From contig OY811974.1 of NCBI GenBank assembly GCA_963681505.1, forward strand, positions 10,132,547-10,196,546: 64,000 nucleotides of DNA, read 5' to 3'. This DNA comes from Eunapius fragilis (lineage: Eukaryota; Porifera; Demospongiae; Spongillida; Spongillidae). The position numbers and the translations under genes are program-made. Under the pieces are notes generated by a model. That model saw nothing but the letters and a program-made list of their open reading frames with translations. It had not been told where the DNA came from and did no database searches. Positions 23,346-36,300 of the stretch are shown one piece after another (within the stretch, counting starts at the first letter, position 1; the number at the start of each line of letters is the position of its first letter).

Positions 23346-23574
23346 GATGGGTCTTTTATGGCGGTTTTAAATTTTTAATCTTGTCTCTAAAGTCTTTGTA
23401 AACTACACCGCTAGTCCCTCTATCATTGGAGGAAAACTTTTCGGCAAGAAAGCTCCAAACTCCTTCTCTCGATCGTACATATCCATTTAAACCCAAATGC
23501 CAAAAAAATGCAACTGAACTGAGAAACGCACACTTAGAAATTGTAAACCACGTGTTTTTATAAAAATTAATTAG

Positions 23575-23677
23575 CCCGTTTTAAAGCCGGTCGACCGGCT
23601 TGGAAATGGGTTAACCCGCTTTAAATTGGGTCGACCCGTTTTAAAATGGGTCAAAAGTTTTTAATCGGGTCGTAACA
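23575..23677. repeat. Right end of the Ginger-type element
   Basis: The iteron array is CCGGTCGACCGGC, GGGTTAACCC, GGGTCGACCCG, closing with TCGGGTCGTAACA. It is the inverted counterpart of 18803-18985, with its own variant palindromes. Confidence 0.85.
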
Positions 23678-23679
23678 TA

Positions 23680-26060
23680 TATATCCCCGCATATAGATTA
23701 AAGACGGTCTTTAATCTCAGATGTGATAGAAGCCGTGGCCGGTGCGGGGATCCGTCTAGTTGGTAACTTTTGAAGCTATATATACGGTATGCCTGAGCTC
23801 TGGTCAAAGAGTTGGCGCCTTCCCCCCCCCCCCCCCCCCCCCCCCCATGCAACTGTATTTCAGGACTTAGAGGGGGTTGCTGGTTAATGATTTCGTATTG
23901 TCGAAAACCACGAATCCGTAGCGTTGGTAATGAATACTAATAACTGAACCTCAAATAGGAAAATGAATGCCCGAAGCGAGAGCTACAGGTGGGGCAGCAG
24001 CAGAGCTGGTAATGCCGAAGCTAGGTTGGGTCTGTGTCCCCTTGGCAGTAGAGACCTATGGTTGTTGGGGTGAAGAAGCGCAGTGCTCAGTCTCTCGCCT
24101 GGCAGCCTGCCAGTAGCTGTAAAGTGTTCTCCAAATGTCTCCACTGGCATGGTCATTTTATCCTTCTTGTAGCCACTTTTGAACCTGTACTATCTGGAGA
24201 GTGGTCAAAGGACTACCTACAGAGGCATGTCACACCAGTAATCTCCAGGGGACTTACAGAGCTAAGCAAATAGAAACCAGAGAATCGTGTGGTCTGTTTC
24301 AAATATGCCCAACATAGCTTTAGCTTCACCACTTATTTCTCTCTTTGCTCTAGGAGTGGCTTGCACACTGGCTGCTCCAGAACAACCCAAATAAACCCGA
24401 ATTGAAGCACGGTGTATAATAGGACGGTCATCGAGCACCAGCGGATGTGTCATGTGTGTGAATTATGTAATGGTGTGAAATGTGTACGCTGTCCCAGCTG
24501 CATTTAATTTTTGTACGGCCTATTTTATACTGTCACACGTGACTAAATGTGATCTGATGTTATTTTGAGTAGTGCCTTGGTGGATTACGGGGCTGATGGA
24601 CCTTGGTGTAGAGAGATAATTTTTTAATGGTACTATTACTAAGCATAAGTGGATATTGATATTGAGATTGCTGATTGAGCCCTGAGGGATGAGTGGTTTG
24701 GGGAGGGGGCGGGGGGCGGGGCTGGGGGAGGGTTCTCCATCATAAGGATAAGCAGCCAGAAGAAGCCCTGGACCCAATCAATATGGTGGGCCATCTACAG
24801 ACATGTGTCCTCCAGCCAATACTGTAGCCTGTATGCTAGCTCCAGATTGGTGGCTATGTCAATCGAAGCCCACCACCACCACGCCGCATCCACCATGAAC
24901 TATGGCACACACCACATTTGAAGCTGAGCTGCTTGCAGCCACAAGTGCATTTAATGCCATCTAGCAATTCCCCCCCCCCCCCCCCCCCCCACAGCCACCC
25001 CATCCAGGTTGACAATTAAAGTGCCCATGCAACGTTCTATCCCTCGTATACGTTATGGTCATACACTTTAGGGGGAGTCCAGCCACTTGTCATGTTGACC
25101 CTACTTTGTAGTCTGAACCTGGACATACAGGGCACAGGTGCCTTTCAGGAATCAATGGCATCCACTTTCCCCCCCGATGGTGTAGGGCAAACAGCAAGGC
25201 CTGCATGAGGCCAGCACATGGTATGAGACCCAAGTGGCTTGGACTATTGTGATGCATTCTAAATGGTGCATTGTAACCTAGGACTGCCCTTTCACATGCT
25301 GACCCAGTGCTGCTCAAGGAAAGCTCCACAGCATCATCTGTCAGCCTTCACAGCCTCCAGAACATACCCATCTGCAGGGCACATGCTGCTTCTAATGCCA
25401 AGAGCGAGGGGGAGGGCTTCTCACTTCTCGGTAGGGAAAGAGAGCCCTTCTTCCACACACCTGAGACCTGTGGACACAAAACTATAGTCTCCTGCAGCTG
25501 TGCACACAGCAGAGGGCCGCCGCCATCTTGAGTGAGTAACATGTGTGTTGACCTCCCCCACCTCATTGATGGCATGGACAAGTACTAGTTGGCTGCATTG
25601 GGTGGGTGGTGTTCCCTAATTATAAGCGAAAGTGAGAGCAACTTGTCCATCAAACATCCCAGGTTTATTAATTGTTCTAAATCATATTTGAAGTAAATGA
25701 ACTGACATGAATGAACATCATCCTGTTCAAAACACACTCTAATAAATCATTACATTTATTAGCACATTCAAATAATCAAGAGGAGGCCAGTTATGGCTTC
25801 TACTGTTATACCCCTTTTGTGTGAATTTATCCATATCTCATGCCATTCCCCTCGTTCACTGAAAGTACCAATTTCATCTCTACCACTAAACAAGCACTGT
25901 ATACAAGCAAAATATATTACACCATGATACTACTGCAAGTTTCGAGGAATAACGCTGCACTGAAAACTGAATTACTAGTACACACATAATGTTCCTTGTT
26001 ACTATTACCGCACATGTACGTTTATATAGATATTTATGAATGTAAAAAAAGTTATAAGTA
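23680..26060. other. Largely featureless, with poly-C tracts
   Basis: C runs occur at about 23822-23846 and 24967-24990. Frames such as 25090-25329 on the minus strand look compositionally coding-like but carry no signature I recognise. 24058-24273 is also unassigned. Confidence 0.35.
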
Positions 26061-26061
26061 T

Positions 26062-27382
26062 TCAAACCCCACTCTCCCATTGACCAGTGGCTTTGCTTGT
26101 GTTCAGCTTAACATCATCTACACTTGCTTCTCCCTCGTCAAGTCTGCCTTCGATAGTAAACACCAGCTCATTCATGTGCGCCCCTTTTTGAGACAAGGTA
26201 GGCACTCCCAAAGTCATAATGTCTTCAGTGACAACAGATTTACACTCTTTGGAGGTGTCCTGACTATCTCTGTGAAGAGTAGATAGTTTTGTGGCTTTAG
26301 AAAGCTTCTGCTGGTGTAAAAATCGTTGTCTGAATAACTGGTGCATCCAAGCCAGCCGTACATCACTGTTCAGGAGACAAAAGAAAATGAAAATCATGAA
26401 TCCTTGAAATGAGTTGGCAAGCGTGAACAAAATCTGGAAGGCATTATTAAGATTGACAACCGTCAGTGCTCCAAAGAGCCATGTAAGGCCAAACAGAAAG
26501 GCTACACCAGTGATATTTGCCATCTGTAGGAGAGTACCAAACTTGTTACCATGATCATTTGATCGCTTGCGAAAGTGCCTCACTAACACCACTATGACAA
26601 CTACAAAGATGACCATATTGAAGGAGAGCACCAGCATTATAGGCCCCAGAAATGCACCAAAAAATACTCCAACATTATTGATGAAGCAACTAAAAATAGA
26701 GAAAGTTTGAAAAGGAGATCGAACTGCAGCATATAAATTAAATAACTTACTATCCAATGGTTAAGTTAACATTAGGATTATGCATTATTTTGACAAGCAA
26801 ATTCCTATCAATTGTCAGAGGGACAGCAACCGGAATCAAAGGAGTCACTAAAGGATTAAAAAGTTTATCAGTGTACACCTGTACTAGTTAAGTTGTATTA
26901 GGGTATGAGACATATGGCACATACCCCAACAGACGAGAGATGTAATGACGATGTATCGTGTAGTGATCTGGAAAAATACAAGGACAAACTTCTGAAACAT
27001 GAAGAGAGCCTCCGCCCCCATCCACATCACGGCCACCAGGGTGAAGTAGTGGATCAACACGGACACAGTCACACAGCCTCCATAGTTCTCTGTCCTGTCA
27101 ATTCCAATCACAAACACCAAGAGCATACCATTAAGGGCACAGCACAGCTGAATGTGATACTTGGAGACATCCTTCTGCCTCAGCTTTCTATTTGAGGATC
27201 ATGGTACATAAAGTGACGCCTTCCACCAACAGTTAAACATACTTGATAAACAAAAGTGAAATAATCGTTACCGTTAGACCAAACACGGAGAGTGCCGCTC
27301 CAATGTAAGTTATGACATCACTAGGTGTTGGTGCTGCATGATTAGTGGGAGGAGTATTACTGCTAAGTCTTTCTGATATATC
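26062..27382 (-). CDS. Receptor part: seven transmembrane domain and cytoplasmic tail
   Basis: Exon 27382-27243 encodes [19 protein letters not shown] (TM1). Exon 27187-26925 encodes [19 protein letters not shown] (TM2), the disulfide Cys in [13 protein letters not shown] and [11 protein letters not shown] (TM3). Exon 26847-26751 begins [13 protein letters not shown] (TM4). The last exon, 26689-26062, carries [16 protein letters not shown] (loop Cys), TM5 [16 protein letters not shown]6 with [12 protein letters not shown] and TM7 with [16 protein letters not shown], all secretin/adhesion family signatures. The tail has [10 protein letters not shown] and a Ser/Thr-rich end ([14 protein letters not shown]). 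All exons are open and the splice sites are canonical, so the region looks functional. Confidence 0.9.
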
Positions 27383-30300
27383 CTAATAAACAAAATGGTC
27401 AATGTTATGTGCTGGTTATTTCAGGAGAAATGCAACAGCTCTTACGACTAAGATTGCAAAGTTTGTCAAGTGGTAGCATTTGCATTCAACCTGCATGGTT
27501 GTCATATTGGTTATGTTCTTATATTCAGTTTTACATCCATCTGTTGTCCAGTTGCCCATGCCACCTGCAAGGATTATTAAAAAAATTCATTGCGTGCCCT
27601 GCTTGACAGGAATGAAGGAGCTGTATAAGCATTGGATTGCATAACTTTTTTGTCTTTCATGCACTGCACACCTACCAATCACTCTTACATTCATTGCAAA
27701 CTGCACATACCTGCTGCAGCAAAATTCCAGGTCACACAATATATTCGAATGACCGTATCATTAGAATTGTTCTGTACAAAACACACAATAGTAATAATAA
27801 TATATTTTTATTGATTCAAGGATTACTTACTCTGTTTGAAATACTAAAATTTAAAGCAATTGGATCAGTAAGACTGCTTGTATTTATGCCTGCAACTGTG
27901 ACACCAACAACCACAGATGGTACAGTGGTTGTGCTAGGACTGCCTGCCAATGGGAAAAGCACTGCTGTTCTGTAAACAGTAAAGAAAATTCCAACATCTG
28001 TAATGTTATCTGGTGTAGAATTAAATAGTAATGGTGGCAAAATAACAGATGTGGGTGGTCCATAATCTGTAGGGATGTTTGCTGCTGTTATGTTGCCTTC
28101 AGTTGAAAATCTCTTTCCACTGGCAATAAGCTTTTTCAGTTCAAACTGAAAATGATGTTAATTAAGAAGCAGTAACCCAATTCTTATACCCCCCCCCCCC
28201 CTTCCACTCCTTCCCCAACCTTTTCAGCAACAAATCTAGTTTGGTTCAGTATAATATCCAAGATTTTAAAATCATCCTGCTGGACAATACTGGTAGCGAT
28301 TTTTTCAAAGGCTTGAACAATTCTGTGAAGAAATATTCGTCACAACGACTGAAATGCTGAATAAATGTATGCACAATTATAAGCCTCAGTGGTTGAACAT
28401 ACACTGATCCAGTTGTATTGAGGACTGTTGGAGGCCATTTTTGGATACTACTTAGCACTGACACCACATTAATGATGGTCTAAAGAAGAGATTCATTTGG
28501 TACACAGTGACATGTGAATATGCATGTAAAATGCATGCACCTACATCATTTATTACAGGTGCATTGGGCGATGATATATTTGATATTTGGATGATCACAG
28601 TTGTTACAACAGCCAGGTTTGAAACACTATGGTCCACCACCTCTGTAGCCTGAGACACTACAGTCTGTAACCGCGCTGTCACATTTACCACATTTTCTGT
28701 TGTGATGGTTTTCTGTTGAAGATTGAAATGGTAAGTATTCCATATAAGCATTTGAAACCTCACATTTTGAATTTCAGAGCTGATCTCCTTGAACTGCTTG
28801 GTCACCAATGTAGGGCACATTGAAGCATCTTCTTTCCAGGTCTGTCCATTACAGTACCGTATTATGTTTTGGCCATCTGCCCCATACTGACACATTTGAG
28901 ATACATTCTGGCCTTCCTCTGCCTCTGGCCAACTGTATGTCCCTCCTCTGTTGGTCTCATCCAGTGCACAATTACAGAATTTATTAACTGTAATGAAAGT
29001 ACCACAGTGAAATCTTATACATATATATGCATGGTAATGGATAATCTTTTGAACCTGATATGTTTTGTGTATTTTCTCTCAGAACAAGTGCTGTACTGTG
29101 TATTGATACTATTGATTGTAGAAACTTTGTAATTTCAGTGGAATTCAAATCCAGAAAAATCGAAATATTACATCCAATCCTGTAAGTTCCATTTGTGACA
29201 TCATTTTGGCATCTAATAGCGGCAGACATAAATTAAATAAAGTCCTTGATTTTTTTTTAATTTTACTTTTGCACAGGAGTACACAGTGTACCCAGAGGAA
29301 ATATTTCATAGATGCCACTGGTCCGAAGACTGACATTTGCCATTACAGCTAGCTGTAAATTGAACATGTAATTATCTCTTTACAATTGAGAAAAAGGAAG
29401 TACCTCATCTTTAAACTGTGAGAGAGCAGCATCATTATTGTTGTTTTCAATGTTTGTTAGCGTTGATATCCTGAGGTATACTATGTATGGAACTGTGTTT
29501 GGTGCTGTGATGAAGAATTAAGTAGTAAAGTTCCCATGAATTATTAAGTAAAAACTTGCCACGTTGAGTTTTTGCAGATATTGAGGTGTTAGGACCACAC
29601 CCACTAATGGTGAAAGCACACACAAAGATTGAGTATAGTGTATTGTTGAGAAGATTTTGAAGTAGAAGTGGGTTAGCATGAGGAACACGGTGAGGACTTG
29701 ATGGGAAGCCGATTGGCGGTGTGTAGGCAACCTAAATATGGGATATATTATACTGCATCATTTAAATCCTATGTACAACTTACCATGTATCCAGTTACAT
29801 TTCCATTACTGCATTCTGGTGGACTCCAGGCTATAAGAAGACTGTTGTAGCTGAGGACAGTGGCATTAATGTTGAGAGGGGAAGTAGGAGGAGCTTGAAG
29901 GGTGGTGAATGACCGAGGCATGGAGTACTTTCCTTCTCCTTCAGAAGTATTTACCAACACAGTAAATGTGTATGAAGTGAATGGTACTGCAGTAACAGTG
30001 GTATGAATATTTATGACGTAAGAAGAGCTATATTCACTTACCAAGTGACATATTTAGTGCTATATATCTTTGGCTTCCAAGAACTGTAATGTGGAAACTT
30101 TGATTTTGACCGTTTATGCAGTCTGCATCAACAGAGCTGGGATCATTAACAGTTATATTTATAGTGTATGAAAGAATTGAATAGTTCTTCTCCAGAGGAC
30201 AGTTCCAGGTGAGATTAGCAGAGGTTGCAGAAAGAGCACTGGGAGGAACCTCTGGAGGTAGTGGGACCTGGGCATATGCTATGTGGTAATGTAAGAGCGT

Positions 30301-33300
30301 GTAAATGTGGTTTTACCACCATTGTATGCATGACTCACTGTTAAGTGATGAATCAACAACTGCTGTACTGAAAGGTCCAGGACCTTGGCTAGTGTACGCT
30401 TGCACTGAAATGTTGTATTGCACACACTCCTGGAGCATATTCAGCACTAGGTGATTTGTAACACCACTGGTGTTCCTATAGCTGACACCAGTCCGTCCAT
30501 TGTCCAAAGGCCACACATATCTCACTTCATATGCTATGAATATACCATCCCCTGTTATATCCGGTATCTCTTCCCAAGTAACGTTGACTGAAGTTGGTGC
30601 AAATGCCATGGCAGCTACTTTGATGGGAGCAACACTAGGAACTGTGAAGTATGATCAATGACATGATAACATATTAATTTAAATTGGTGGGGATGTTGCA
30701 TTCCGATTAAGCATAACAAAATATCAATTATTCATTGCTCTTTAAGTTGCCAAAGTATAAATGATCAATTTAATAATATTGTTTCAATCAGTCAGGTTAT
30801 TGCTGGGTATGACTAAACTGAGTTTTATCAATCAAAAAGACACGTATCTGTTAGTATACATGTTCAGACCCACATTAATTTACCAAGTACTAGATGTGCT
30901 ATGACATTAAAAAGCATGCCAATGAAGATTTTATGAATGTCATGTAACTATATTTAGCACATTCGTGAAACCTAGATGTAGGTAAGGAATTAGTATCAAT
31001 TGCATATTATTTGTACAACACCATATAAATTTACATTGTGCATCCATTGCAATGTTACTAATGTTATAAACTTACAATTGCATGTTACATTATCAGATAT
31101 CAGCAGGTACCCAGTTCTGCAAGAACATAAAAAACTGCCATTTCTATTTATGCATATTTGAGAACAGCCTCCATTGTTGGTTAAACACTCATTCATATCT
31201 GAGCATTAAAAATGATTGAAATAATAGTAATGCCATTATTTAATGAACTTACCATTGCAAGTGGAATTATTTGAGGTAAGCTGGTAACCATATTCACAAG
31301 AGCAGGAGAATTTTCCATCCATATTGTTGCAGATTTGAGAACAGTCTCCATTGTTGCTCAAGCACTCATTGATGTCTGAACATTGAATGTATTGCATAAG
31401 TACCCATGGTATGAATATGACCTCAAAGTGTACCATTGCATGTTGCGTTATCCAAGTTCAGTTGGTATCCATGTTCACAGGAACATGAATAACCCCCCAG
31501 GGTATTTGTGCAGATTTGAAAGCAGCCTCCTTTATTGGTCTGGCATTCATCAATGTCTGAGTATTCAATGTTTTACATTAGGCACATGCAGAGTAGTATA
31601 AGAACGATCAGTGCATGCAGTATGACTTATATCACAACCCTGCAGTGGCAATACAAAACTAACCATTGCAAGTTATGTTGTCTGCATTTAGAACATAACC
31701 AGGCTGACATGAGCACTGATAGCTTCCAATTGTGTTGGTACATAGTTGTGAGCAAGGACTACTACCAGTGGAGCACTTGTCAAATTCTGTGATGTACAGA
31801 ATTGTATAAAGAATAGATTCATTTCAATACAAACACAATCACTAAAAATTGTCCTCATGTACAAGAAACAAGTTTAAAATCCTAGATATAATTGGTTGTT
31901 CCACTAAGGTTCACACTAATACAGTACCAAAAATAAAAGGCTGGTGTGATGCATGAACTTGAACGCTGATTTCTAAAGTAATTTATGAAGAGAAAAACGC
32001 AGTAGTAGCCATATCTGATTGTGTCTTTAACATACCACAATCATGTCTACCTTGTATACGTTACTAGCGTATTAAGTCAATAAAGTACTGACTTAGAGAA
32101 TATGGCCATTGGCATTCGCTGTGTCTAAGGTTATGTTCAGCTGTCCTGTCACGGAGGAAAGTGTCCGTCGGAGTAAATTATCCTACCGGACATTTTACTC
32201 TGGAGTAAATTGTCCCCCGACGGAGTAAGTGGTCCGTCATGTATATCGGCAATTCAAACTAGTGCGTAGCCACGGGGTGTATAGTGTTAATCACTACCGA
32301 TAAGGAGCGTAGCTGCCAGCTGGCTTTCAGAGGTTGTATGTGACTTCTACTACATTATAGCTGATGTAAATGGATGAAACTCATGCGAGGACAGATGAAA
32401 ACGAGGAACGAGAGTTTGTTGAGGTCAGTTGAACTCAGGGCACATCGAAAAGCAAACTAGTGTCCTAGGACATATTACTACGGAGTAAATTGTCCTAGGA
32501 CATGTTATTCCGGACTAAGTTGTCCTAGGACATCATACTCCGGAGTAAATTGTCCGCGGGAAGGAGTTGAGGTAGGGACAGTTTACTCCAGATCGGGACA
32601 GCTTACTCCGAAGTAACTTGTCCTAGAGAGACAGGTTGCTCCGGAGTAAAGTGTCCTAGGACAAATTACTCCTGAATAAATGGTCCGGGTGGACACTTTA
32701 CTCCGCGGACAGTTTCCTCCGTGACAGTCCATATCATATAGAAACAGCAGGCTTCACTGTATATAATAAAGCAATGTGATTATTAAACCAGCAGTAGCAC
32801 GGTGAGTGCAGACATGATTTCATGAGTGCAAAGTTTCTAACACAGCCTTTAGCAAATTCTAAAGATTCTGAATAGTTTATGGAATTTACCATGCAATCTA
32901 CGCTTTAATTTATGTGCACATCTTGATCGTGCAATGCAAGTGACTTGTTTTTAGCTAAGATATTAATAATGCATGATTTGTAATTTCACCTGTATTTAGC
33001 ACACTTCGACTAAGGCATATGCTGTGTCTGTGCTAAATATAGGACTATTACATTTTCCCTTCTGATAAAACTTGTTTCTTTGCTTTTTACACCAGTATAC
33101 AGTTTGCCTGCAAAACCTATATCCCACCAACTTTCTCAGAGAGAATGTTTTTATTTACTTGTTTCCTTAATTTTTAACACCCAAATCACTGTTGCATCGC
33201 AGGTTTCCCCCCTTTCATTTAACTGACTTAAAATGGACGAGTTGCGCGTGAGGTACAAAGAATTTAATCATCCTTAATTACATCCGGACTGCTACTGTTT

Positions 33301-36300
33301 GAACGGAGCTGAACGTGTAATACCGCCATCCTTGGGAAACCTAACGGAATAAACAGCTGCTATGCCTGGCACATGCATGGTGCCGAGTGTGTGACAACAG
33401 CAGGTCCGGCGATCCAAATGCCTCCTTTCATAGATTCCCTACTAACCTAGAAAGGCGGCTATCTGACTAGCTTACCGTGTTTAACTTACAGCCAGGGGAT
33501 AAAATGCCTCACCATCGCCATTGCGCCATTAGACATTTTCCAAATAGCGACGCGAATAACAAGCGCCCCCACCCCCCCCCCCCCACCCCACCCCCCCCCC
33601 CCCCCCCCTCAAGTAGATTCTCTATCGTCAACGTTAGTAACATCGGCACCATCAAGCATGCAGCAATTCTGCGACAACATCCACCTTTAAACAACCTCCA
33701 CTTTCTGCAGCTGATGTCGGAGAACAACTAGTGAGCGACTATCAAGTGCATGAGTTGCCCAACAATGTTGACGATGCCTCACAGTCTGGCGCATTACCCA
33801 TCCATGGGTTCAATCTAGTCCCTTCAGACTGAATCATTAGTTAATGCTCTCAGAGTAGTTCCCCGTATAGAATATCTAGAAACTCAAAATACTTCCTAAA
33901 ACGAATATGCACCTACAAAGATTAACTTCAGGATCGAACACAATGATTGCCTAGTTAGAGCCTATACTGGGTTCATATTCTTTTTGGCCTTCTACAACTT
34001 CCTTGGTCCAGTTGTTAATGATCGGCAGTACTGAGAGTCAAAGGAGGGCGCTCATGTACGGAATTGAAATACGAAAACTATTATACATAGTACATCTTTT
34101 CCTCACCATTGCATGTCTTTTGATCACTTACAAGCAGAAAGCCCGAATCACAGGAGCAAACCAATGTTGTATTCACATCATCGCAGAAATCAGAGCTAGC
34201 AGTTTCCATTATTTGTTGCAGCGCACATACTAAAAACTGCCATAATATAAGAATGGACACTCATTTACAATTGTGGGTACATGTCTTTTTGTCAACATTA
34301 AGATTGTAGCAGGACTTAAATGAGCGACGAAAGCTTCCCAGAGTGTTATTACAGTTATGAGAACAGTTTCCATTCATGAAATTGCACTCATTGATATCTA
34401 GAACCAAGATTAAGCTTGATCATGAATAGCAATTAAATAATTAATACCTCTTATTATAATTCAGTATAATCATTTCCATTTTCTTACTACTACATTGCAC
34501 TCTCTAATGCAAGTTTACCATCAAAATGATAGATTTACTATAATTCAATTTCAGATGTAAAGATGCAATGGAAACATTCAACGCGTGTGATGTATATCTG
34601 CATGCACACTGATGACAGGTTAACAGTCACCGACAATATGGCTATAAAAAACACAAAAAGTGCAAACACAGAACACGTGTAACAAATATAATTACATAAT
34701 TACAATGTAGTCTTTGGTGATGTCTGAAACAATCCCCATCAGATAAATACACAGCCGTATTGCCCCACCCCCTTATAAATATCACAAACGTAAAGATGGT
34801 TTACAACAATGGTGGGATGAAGACTTTGAGGCTCCCAGCTATTGCTTATGATTCTCCTAGTTGAGGTGGCATCTCCAAAACGTCACGTGACGAATTAGGG
34901 TACAATAAATAGTCAGTTCTGTCACACCGAAGGTGTCTATACACCAGTGACAACTCTAGGAGAATTGGAACTGAAGGTAGGCGATTAGTGGTGTTAAAAG
35001 CAAGGAAACATGGTCTTATCAGAAGGGAAAATGTAATAGTCCTATATATATAGCACATTTGTAAGCATATATTGTTTCTGTGCTAAATATAGGACTATGA
35101 CATTTTCCCTTCTGATAAGACCTTGTTTCCTTGCTTTTTACACCAGCAATTGCCTGCAAATCCTATATCCCACCAACTTTCTCGTAGAGTATGTTTTTAT
35201 TTACTTGTTTCATTGATTATTTTTGGATGCCGATTCTAAACCGTCGTCTCGAACTTCAAGGTATCTTGCACGTCATTTCGCTCGTTCCTTTTTCTGACGT
35301 GAAGGCATTTTGATAAAAACAACTTCACTAACAAAAACGATTCACACCAAACGACGATTGAATCACCAAAGAGTTTTCTCTAGTTGTATGCCATTTATAC
35401 AGATGCCTTATTTCTATATACCGTAATTACGTCACACAAGATATCTGAATTTTACAATAACACAGGCCGTATAGTCCAAGGGCGTAGACAAGTTTTTCAA
35501 ATTGGGGGGGGCTAGTTATTAATAAACCAAGTTATCCAAACTAATTATAGTACATCCGGTTGGTTTATTAATTAAGTTTGCTAGTTATTAAAAAACTGCC
35601 CAAAAAACTGGGGGGGCTTAAGCCCCCCCTGCCCCCCCCCCCCCCTATTTGTCTGCGCCCTTGTAGTCGATTCTGTCCCAAAGTATAAAATCGACTATTT
35701 TCATCAAGGAACTCCTTCCGACCAATTCTGAATCTAGTGGTGAAGGTTTCATCGTTTAAAAGTGTTCAAATCCCGAGTTATGAGTCCGCAAGGAGGATTG
35801 TTCCGGGACCAGGTACGAGGACGGGCAGTACCCTTTTGTTTTCAACAACCGCGCGGTTCTGTGACATAAAAAAAGACGAACCTGCTCACTTTTGACTTCT
35901 AGTTCGATTGCCATAGCAAGGTAAACGATCAGAGCGTGTTTTGAATGAGATTCATAATCGGGGTCAAATCCTATTTGGAAGTTTACGAAACTTCCGATAG
36001 TACATGGCCTCATGCTCAGATTCCGTTTATGCGAATAAAAAACTATGGATTGGATTGGCTGCTTTTATTTCATCTGTTGCTTGTTCTGTGAGTCTCGCTG
36101 CTTTATTCATAGCTGCTGCCTTTAATTGGCTTCTAGTGACGTCATTAATGTGGTTCCCTTAAGCATAATAATGATACGGGGTCGTGGCAGCGAAAAGGAA
36201 CATGGCGCATATTATAAAATCCAGGAAGGAGCATCAAAGTTGATGCGTGCAATTATAAAATGCACGCGTAATTGAAATCCACGCCACTGTAACTCCATTA

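Larger units (their letters stand above)
18803..23677 (-). mobile_element. Ginger-type (integrase-like) DNA transposon, complete but decayed
   Basis: The left end reads TGTTACGGCCCAATTTAAA and the right end, inverted, reads TGTTACGACCCGATTAAAA. Both continue into arrays of GGTCGACC and GGTTTTAAAGCC palindromes. Inside, on the minus strand, lie an integrase (HHCC, DDE core, C-terminal part), a cysteine-rich tail, a Ulp1-like protease and a PHD finger, an order I know from Ginger-type elements and the related KRBA2-like host genes. Ends starting TGT and a TA-rich flank fit that group. The flanks are (TA)n on both sides, so a 4-6 bp target duplication (TATA or TATATA) is compatible but cannot be proven. 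Frameshifts in several domains mean it is no longer autonomous. Confidence 0.75.

Noticed and set aside
24058..24453. Short frames on both strands
   Set aside because: No recognisable sequence; not enough to support a gene.
25090..25581. Overlapping frames on both strands suggesting a gene
   Set aside because: Three overlapping frames of similar length and no family signature; probably GC-rich chance frames or a very old element.
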